Origin: Brassica napus
Lineage: Eukaryota; Streptophyta; Magnoliopsida; Brassicales; Brassicaceae
Reading direction: 5' to 3'
DNA length: 64,000 bases
NCBI RefSeq assembly: GCF_020379485.1
Contig: NC_063447.1
Coordinates: forward strand, 59,819,452 to 59,883,451
This document shows, piece after piece, positions 57,249 to 64,000 of the stretch. The position numbers and the translations under genes are program-made. Every line of letters begins with the position of its first letter. Positions within the stretch are counted from its first letter, which is position 1. The notes beneath the pieces are model-generated. The model was given only the letters and a program-made list of their open reading frames with translations. It was not told the origin of the DNA and did not search any database.

Positions 57249-57889
57249 GGCGGATCGGATCGGATCGGATCTCTAGGTCTCTTCGAAAATTCAAGTGCTC
57301 TAGCGAACGCAGTTTCTCAAGGAAGACGATACTTAAACTGGGCCGTGATGGGCTTCAAAGGCTATTTTGCATTATAAATTACTTTTTTATTTCAGACTTT
57401 AATTACTTAATATTGTTCTTTTTGGTATGTCAATTAAACAATTTAAACGTTTTTGGCAACTAATCAAACCCTCTTTGTTAAAAAATCTAAATAATATTTT
57501 CAATCATATATATTTGACTACTTTTAAGTCTTTAAACTTAAATGTTGAAGGTTTGTTTCTTTATATAATTAGATTGGATTCCAAATATATTGATGGTTAA
57601 CTTTTAATTATCTTGTAGAGAGATAACTCAGATAAGAGGCCAAAAAGAAAATAAAAATGATAGGAAAAACACCAAATAAATATATATTTTTTTTGGAACA
57701 ACACCAAATAAATATCATACAAACCAATATTCTTGCAGGAATTACAAATAATCAATTTGCAATTATCAGGAAATGAACAACATTCCTGATTGTGTGATAA
57801 CTAATCAAGAAATTATTGGAATTTTAATTTAAAATCTATTAATTTATTTCAATCTTATTCCTAAAATCCTAGCTTGATTGAAGAAGATT

Positions 57890-60199
57890 TCAAGAAGGCT
57901 TGGACTTGACTTTGCTAGAAGTCCCGTTTGAGAGCAACAGCTTAGCTCCCTTCACAAGCTCTTCCTTGATCATGAACAGAACCGCAGCAGCTAAAACGCT
58001 CTGAACTATCTTTGTGCTCATCCCTTTGTAGAACCCGTAAAGCCCTTCATATCGAATCATCTTCAGAATCGCATCCAGTGTTCCTGTAATTCAACCATCC
58101 ATAGAATTAGGAAATGAGTTTTGTGGCCTTTACTAATGATCTCATAACAACAAGAGGAAACAAAAACCTTTGTACTGATGTCTTTTGTCTCCTGTTGTGA
58201 CCTGTTTGGCTTGAAGTCGTGACTTTACAACAAGGAGAGGATAAGTTGTGACTGTAGCTCCAAGTTTAGCCACAGCTCCAAGAAGAAATGTCTATGGGGA
58301 TTGGGGAACAAAGTATAAACAAGGAGGCAGAAGCATCTTATCAAAAGAAAAAGAATGCAAAATAATTAGAGTCCGAACCTCCCAAGCGGTAACGCTGTTG
58401 CTACTCTTCAAGGCACGTTTCTTCTTCAGCTTTGCTAGCATTGTCTCGTACAACATAAATTGCATTGATGGATTACTTACCTGTAAGTTTTTCAAAAACA
58501 GTCAGAAAATGCACCCACACAAACAATATCAGAGTAGCTTCAGAAGCTAAGTTCACATACCATGATCAATGTCGGAATTACACCTTTCCAGAAGCCAGTC
58601 ACTCCAGATTCATCGTAAACGTCTCGAATCTGAAACATTGTTCAATATGTATCACAGAAGTTGTATTCAGAGGATTATAGAATATGAAAGGGTTTCAGTT
58701 TCATATTTCAATCAGGTCGAGCCAACTCTTTCTGCTTTGTAAAAATACGAAGCTGCCTCATACCGTGTTAAAGGTTCCATATGGACGCGGCTCAACTGGA
58801 ACCAGAACTTCAATTTCAGAAGGAGGTGACTCAGAGACTGTCTTTTGATCTTTTGGCATTTTTCTGTGGGTCTGCATTATATACAAGTATTCAATAAGAA
58901 TCAGGGGGATTAGAAAGAGGACCAAAAAACACTAAATGCAAAAAGAATACTTTGAAGAATAAGACATCTGTATGAAAATACATAGGAAATAGATTAAACA
59001 CCATAAGAAGAACTTTACTGTGCTGTAAATGAAGCCACTTATACCTGCATGCGTGTAACAATCACCCAAATTGGATTCGTCATCAGAACGTTAACTGCTC
59101 TGCATAGAGAAATAGCTTCGTACTTCAAATGAGACAGTAGAGTCAAAATAAAAAAAGAGATTTAACATCATTGAAGTATGGATGCTTAATTATCTTTGGC
59201 AGCCAAAGTTTAGAATCAAACATCAAAACAACTATGACTATAGGACCTGCCAGTAAAAGAATACACCATCCACCAAGTAGCTCCAATAAACATGCAACAC
59301 TATATAAGAGCATGAGATGATAGCATCAGTAATGTGACCACGGAGAGCATTCACTCATAGCCTACACTCCAGAGAGTCAATGTGAAAACTTTGAGAAAGA
59401 ACTAAACCACCTAAGTGTTACTTAGCATCGAAATCAACCATTCAAAACACTTATGTATAGCTTCACTAACTAAAGACACTCCGCATTGTAACAGACCAAA
59501 ATCTAATCATTTACGACGAAAACTACATAAAAAGATTGATGCTTTACCCGGCTAAAGCAGCCACAAGGAGTGAAGCGAACATCCCAACGGATCCGTCACC
59601 CAACCCTATTTTACTTTGTTGCAGAGCTGCAGCTTCAGCTTGATTCCGAAACACTTGGTAGAAGTAATAGTACACACCCTAGTGAAGCAACTAACTTAGA
59701 AAACTTTCAAACATCAATCCACAAAATGTCAAACAAAATAGAGATTCTGCAGATACAAAAAGTGAGAGAGAGAATGTATAACCTGTGACGCCGCGGTTCC
59801 AGCGAGAGACGGAGCCAATCCACCATATAAACGCTCCCATCCTTCTTGTTTCACAACCTTTCAATACAAAAAAAAATCAGAGCTAAAAAAAAACTCTCTC
59901 TAAAACCAGCCAAATCCTTTGATCCTGAGAGTAACCTGGCACATGTGTTCGATGGTTCCAAGCTTCCTCTTCTCCCTCTTGATATCACGCTCCGTCTGTT
60001 GCCGCGTATTTACCTAAATTTCAACAAACACAAACGAAGATTATCATCAACAAGGAAGATCACGGAGAAATTAGCCGTGAAAGCAAAAAAAAAAAAAAAA
60101 AAAAAACAGAATCGTTACAGTTTGGAGAGGATAAGTGAGGAGCTGAGCGATGATCCCGCCACCAGCTCCAGCCAGTCCATTTATCAAAGCGTCCGACAT
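57890..60199 (-). CDS. PXN: peroxisomal NAD carrier (mitochondrial carrier family)
   Basis: Ten GT-AG exons fit in phase: 60199-60119, 60013-59936, 59857-59783, 59678-59548, 59099-59045, 58871-58764, 58629-58561, 58480-58379, 58291-58168 and 58083-57890. The product, about 331 residues, has the threefold carrier build. It starts MSDALINGLAGAGGGIIAQL with the first signature PLQTVNTRQ in place of PxDxxxxR. The second is NPIWVIVTRMQ and the third YPLLVVKSRLQAKQ. A loop rich in charged residues (THRKMPKDQKTVSESPP) separates repeats 1 and 2. The sequence matches PXN/PMP38 (At2g39970), which brings NAD into peroxisomes in exchange for AMP and supports beta-oxidation and photorespiration. The C-terminal SSKVKSKPS is basic. 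No defect is seen. Confidence 0.95.
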
Positions 60200-61505
60200 G
60201 ATCCCTACCTATCGGAATCGCTACGAGATCTAGATTACCTCCGATTCAAATTGGAACCGTCCCCAAACAAAACTTCCGACGACGGAGGGCGGAGTCAAAA
60301 CGGATCTTATGTAGGTTGGAAGAAACTCCCGACGACGGAGAATCAAAGCTTCACACGCGATCGAGTTGACGTTGAAGAAAGAACAGTGTGTTTTATTATG
60401 TTATGTATGTACGGTAATTGACTGATATACCCTTTTCATTTGAGTGGTTGGATAAGCCCATCTTTCTTGAATTGCGTGTTGGGTGGGTCGTTCATATGAT
60501 GTGGGGGCAGAGGAGAGAAAGGAAACTCTTCTTCTGCAGTTTTTTGGTGATCTCATTCCCAAAATACTTGCTTTGGTGGAATCTTTCTCCCTTTTGTGTA
60601 TCGACAATAGAATCTACATTTCAATACATATTTGATACTTTACCCTTTTTATATGAAGTTGCAAATACTAGTTTCTTTTAAAAACTTACATTAGATTTTT
60701 ATCATGGTTAGACGTAAATTTTTATAAGATGGTTGGCGAAATATAATGTACTATGATGCAGATAGAATTTTTAGACGTGAATATCATTAAAATGTAGAAT
60801 TTTTATTGTAAAATCGTTTGTTTTTAGTAATTCTCGTAATATATTTAATGATTGTTAAACCATTTCTTTAATGAATCAAAATAGTGATTTCTTGGATCAT
60901 GTTCTTGTTATCTCTCTCTCTCTTTTTTTTTTTTTGTAACTTAATGTTCTTGTTATCTCTGTTTACAGAATTTTGATGTTCACTTTAGCTTTTCCACAAT
61001 GCTATGTAGATTTAGAGATTAAGAGTTGTTTTGAAGCTGGGGATGATGATGGTGTGGAGTGCTGCTTTCATGTTCACTTTTTACCCAACAAACTCTTTGA
61101 TGAACTAATTCAAATTGATTCATATGATTAAACATCTCCTCGTTAAGGTTAGCATAGGTGAGGAGAACTATTCGTTTTGGGTTGGTAAGTTAACACACAC
61201 TAGAATCTAAGCAGAGTGTAACAAGTTCATTGGTTCATGTAGTGCACAAACGTCTTCCGTAGCTAAGAGAGTATTAAAAATCATGACAAAGGTATGGGTG
61301 AGTGCAGAGTAGATATCTGAGATTTTTAAAGATGTATATAAGATCCAGTTTTGGTCAGAATAAAAAAAATGAAATCAAAAATCTTTAGCGCCAAAAGTGT
61401 AATGTAAACATATGTATAACATTTTTATTGAGTCAAATTACAGTTGCGTTTAAATATTACATCGTTAAGTTATTGAGAATGAAAGTAAACCGTTACGTTA
61501 CTTCA
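60200..61505. other. intergenic region between PXN and the acyltransferase
   Basis: This holds the PXN promoter and 5' leader (to about 60400) and the 3' flank of the acyltransferase. A CT microsatellite lies near 60911-60925. No gene is recognised. Confidence 0.5.
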
Positions 61506-62918
61506 TCAAACTTTTGACACATACCGCATAAACTCGCCGTCGCATTCTATCCCAGCCATCGTCTCCGGCGCCAAGATCACCTCCAAGTCAACGCTCCCGT
61601 TCCCATCTCTCCCCGGAAACGCCGAGATCTTCCCGTCGAACTTATTCGCCCGTCCGCTTCTAACCGCCACCGGCTTCCCCCACCCGAAATCATTCTCGTA
61701 CATCGGAAACCTCGGCGAGCTCCCCATCGTCACCGAAGCTCCGTCGGCATTCCCTAAAGGAAAGCACCTCGGATTCTCCTCCCATTCCGCCACGACTTCT
61801 CGGATTCTCTCGTCTCCGTGAGCCGCCACGCTCTGGTTGAGCTGATCGGCGGTCCACCGGATATCCCGAGATAAGACTTCCCCCGCCGTGGCGAACGTCG
61901 GAACGCTCTGGATCGCGTTTCCGAAGTACTCCGGATTCAGTTTCGGGCTCAGACGGTGGCGGACGTTGACGGCCATGCGAAACGTCGTCGTTTTAGTGCT
62001 CGGAAGGTTCCTCGCTCGAGTGATCGCGCGCCAGAGCAAAGCGCATAGAGACTGAAACGACGAGATCTCCAACTTGCTCTCTGTTTTCGAAACGGCGTCG
62101 TTTCTATCTAACAAACTCTCCATCATTTCCGTTAGTTTACCGTTAAGTTTATCGTTGCTCAGCTTCCCCAACACTTCAACGCCGTTTCTCTCGCCGTTCA
62201 CCATCGCTTTCAGCTCGAGGATCTGTTCCCTGGCGAAACTGAAAATCCGTTCCCGTAACGGAGCGTTCTCGTCGAACGTCACCTTGGGCCCACCTCGAGG
62301 CACTTTGAGCACGGCCGGTGAGATTAGCACATTCTCCCGCGTAAAATCTGGCTGACGTGTCGCATTCTCAGCTCCTCTAGACACCTCCGCGAACGTGTTA
62401 ACGAAATTCCACAACGACGTTCCGTCGACCACGGCGTGGTTAACGGAGCATCCGATGAAAACGCCGTCGTTTAGTTCCGTCACTTGAACGGCGAGGATTG
62501 GTCTGTTATGTCCCTCGTAACTCACCGCCCTGTCGTAGGAGAAAAACTCCTTCACCACGCCGGGAACATCAACTCCGGTTATAACGTCGCTGACGCGGAC
62601 GGATTTCGCCTCGGCGAAAACTATGTCCGCGCCGGCGTCATTGCAGGAGAGGAAGACGTGGCCGTCTTCGGAGGTGGAGAGACGGCCGGCGAGTGGAGGG
62701 AAGTGAGAGAGGGTTAGAGAGAGAGAGTGTTCGAGGTGAGAGAGAAGCTCCTGTGGAGTAAGGTGGGGACGAGTAAAGAGACAACCTTTCTGGATGTAGT
62801 GGCAAGAGAGCATGGGGAGATCGGAGACGGAGAGTTTGAGTTCAGCGAGCGTTGACTTTTTGTCAGGGAAGACTTTGTTTGTTGAGATTACAGTTACAGA
62901 GTTCTCGAGAGAAGGCAT
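61506..62918 (-). CDS. BAHD-family acyltransferase
   Basis: A single exon of 470 codons. The start MPSLENSVTVISTNKVFPD matches the family; a further in-frame ATG at 63056 is upstream of the TATA box and is not used. BAHD enzymes transfer acyl groups from CoA thioesters to alcohols or amines in the cytosol. The catalytic HxxxD is HAVVDG (about residue 160) and the structural DFGWG motif is near residue 405 (ENDFGWGKPVAVRSG). Other family blocks are LSCHYIQKGCLFTRP, HFPPLAGRL, YFGNAIQSVPTFA and NPRCFPLGNADGASVTMGSS. The sequence agrees with my memory of At2g39980, an uncharacterised clade of HXXXD acyltransferases. The substrate cannot be told from sequence. GC content is clearly higher than in the surroundings. 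Confidence 0.93.
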   Translation of the reverse strand: MPSLENSVTVISTNKVFPDKKSTLAELKLSVSDLPMLSCHYIQKGCLFTRPHLTPQELLSHLEHSLSLTLSHFPPLAGRLSTSEDGHVFLSCNDAGADIVFAEAKSVRVSDVITGVDVPGVVKEFFSYDRAVSYEGHNRPILAVQVTELNDGVFIGCSVNHAVVDGTSLWNFVNTFAEVSRGAENATRQPDFTRENVLISPAVLKVPRGGPKVTFDENAPLRERIFSFAREQILELKAMVNGERNGVEVLGKLSNDKLNGKLTEMMESLLDRNDAVSKTESKLEISSFQSLCALLWRAITRARNLPSTKTTTFRMAVNVRHRLSPKLNPEYFGNAIQSVPTFATAGEVLSRDIRWTADQLNQSVAAHGDERIREVVAEWEENPRCFPLGNADGASVTMGSSPRFPMYENDFGWGKPVAVRSGRANKFDGKISAFPGRDGNGSVDLEVILAPETMAGIECDGEFMRYVSKV

Positions 62919-63021
62919 TTTTTTGTCGGCTCTTTCGTGTTCTGTCTTTAAAACTCTCACTTGCTTGTATGGTGTGTGATGGATATGAGAGTGCGATGAC
63001 AGAAGAGGATGGGTGAGAAGA

Positions 63022-63032
63022 GGTATATATAG
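63022..63032 (-). promoter_or_regulatory. TATA box of the acyltransferase gene
   Basis: CTATATATACC on the minus strand lies about 105 bases before the ATG at 62918. This supports that ATG and argues against a longer N-terminus. Confidence 0.65.
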
Positions 63033-63059
63033 TTGGAGGATGGAGAAGAGGTTCATGAA

Positions 63060-64000
63060 TCCGATGTGATGATGTGGTTGATTATTAAAATAGAGCCTAT
63101 CTTCAACTTGTGTCTCTACTTAGGAAAAGTGTTTACTAAAAGTGGTTTCCTTATTACTTAATATGTCTGAAAATTTTGATGTTTTTAATTGTTTTGTTTG
63201 TGTAAAAATGGGTGTGGAACACATGTAACAAAAATGTGTGGTAAGTATACAGTGAGTATACATTCCCCTTGTGTTTTGGGCTAATAGTCTAAAACATTTA
63301 AGAATTTTACAACAAATTAATCAGATAAGATCATAGACCATCATTCAATATTCTTCAATTTGTAATGATCACCACTGGTTTCAACCAATGATTCCAAGCC
63401 ACATTTTAACGACAAGTCAGTGAGATCAGATTTATTGATATTTTCTGCATTAAATATATAATTTTCTACTTTCACATATAGTAATAAATGATTTCAATAT
63501 ATCATTCCTTTTTACCAACATATATCTGAATATAAATTTTATGTAATGATATCAATTTAAATGTATTTGATTTAAATTAGATATTCATTATAAATGTTAT
63601 ATTGATATTTATACAATATAAAATTACCTTTTAATGAAATAGATAGAAAGGATGATAAAATTATATAAAAGTGATTTGTTTGTGACAAGAAAAAATTGTA
63701 GAAAAATAAGAGAAATATGTCTTCTTTCTACTGAACATTATGACTTTATGAGCCATGCTTGAAAACTGGTTTAGTTAGGTTTAAAACAATATTTGAAAGA
63801 GATCTCTGTAAATTTAAATAAGTACCCGGGACTGCTAACTTTACTGGTAAATACTTCTGTGACCTATCTTAAGGGTGGAGGTGTAAGGTTTGAGTGTCAA
63901 CATCTACATGCAAAAGATTTATCAGTCGGTTTTTGTATTTGGTCCAAAAGAACTTATAGGCTTTGGTACGGAATTTTTTGCATTAAAAAGAAATAAATCT
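63060..64000. other. AT-rich terminal spacer
   Basis: Upstream region of the acyltransferase and AT-rich DNA up to the window end. A 67-codon frame at 63793-63996 has no recognisable match. Confidence 0.5.

Noticed and set aside
59846..60421. 191-codon plus-strand frame
   Set aside because: It is antisense to the first exons and introns of PXN and reads through splice sites; the minus-strand gene explains the sequence.
62919..63056. N-terminal extension of the BAHD enzyme from an upstream ATG
   Set aside because: It would include the TATA box and the 5' leader; the family starts MPSLE at 62918.

Overview
The window is nuclear DNA from a Brassicaceae plant, most likely Brassica, Raphanus or a close relative. 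Its genes have introns and plant-type promoters. It carries Brassicaceae MITEs, Helitrons and MULEs, and its proteins read as near matches to Arabidopsis ones. From memory, not from a search, the conserved genes keep the order of the Arabidopsis chromosome 2 interval At2g39855 to At2g39980: an SIS-like serine-rich protein (1.2-2.2 kb), an unnamed conserved plant protein (7.8-8.8 kb), a proline transporter (23.0-25.0 kb), an ARM-repeat protein now broken (25.2-26.4 kb), COI1 (35.3-38.4 kb), signal peptidase subunit SPC25 (55.6-57.2 kb), the peroxisomal NAD carrier PXN (57.9-60.2 kb) and a BAHD acyltransferase (61.5-62.9 kb). A tRNA-Asp gene lies at 2.7 kb.

From 1 to 23 kb the genes are sparse and the spacers are full of transposable elements. 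These include a telomere-like foldback, several MITEs, a polyadenylated retroposon inside a 25-bp target duplication, a 914-bp MULE with a perfect 10-bp target duplication, a LINE RNase H remnant, a Harbinger-like element and a 1.3-kb Helitron.

From 25 to 55 kb the region has been rearranged. Between the ARM gene and COI1 lie pieces of unrelated genes: a DHHC palmitoyltransferase, a membrane-bound bZIP factor, a PLAC8 protein, and an open reading frame joining a RACK1-like WD40 head to the C-terminal part of the decapping scaffold VARICOSE/EDC4. COI1 is present twice in tandem. The proximal copy (COI1-A) looks intact. The distal copy (COI1-B) keeps all three exons but has a 204-bp hAT-type MITE with an 8-bp target duplication in exon 1. 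Comparing the two copies exposes several insertions with empty sites, including a 2.17-kb Harbinger-like element carrying a CDP-diacylglycerol synthase exon. Beyond it lies a 2.2-kb Pack-MULE carrying asparagine synthetase exons and a tRNA-Arg-like sequence, then an F-box-associated pseudogene, a CACTA end, a second VARICOSE fragment and two Tourist-type MITEs.

From 55 to 63 kb three genes on the minus strand are well preserved. SPC25 contains an AT-AC intron with U12-type signals. The last kilobase is AT-rich spacer. The genes do not form one pathway; their order is inherited. COI1 perceives jasmonate, ProT imports proline and compatible solutes, SPC25 serves secretory signal-peptide cleavage, and PXN carries NAD into peroxisomes.
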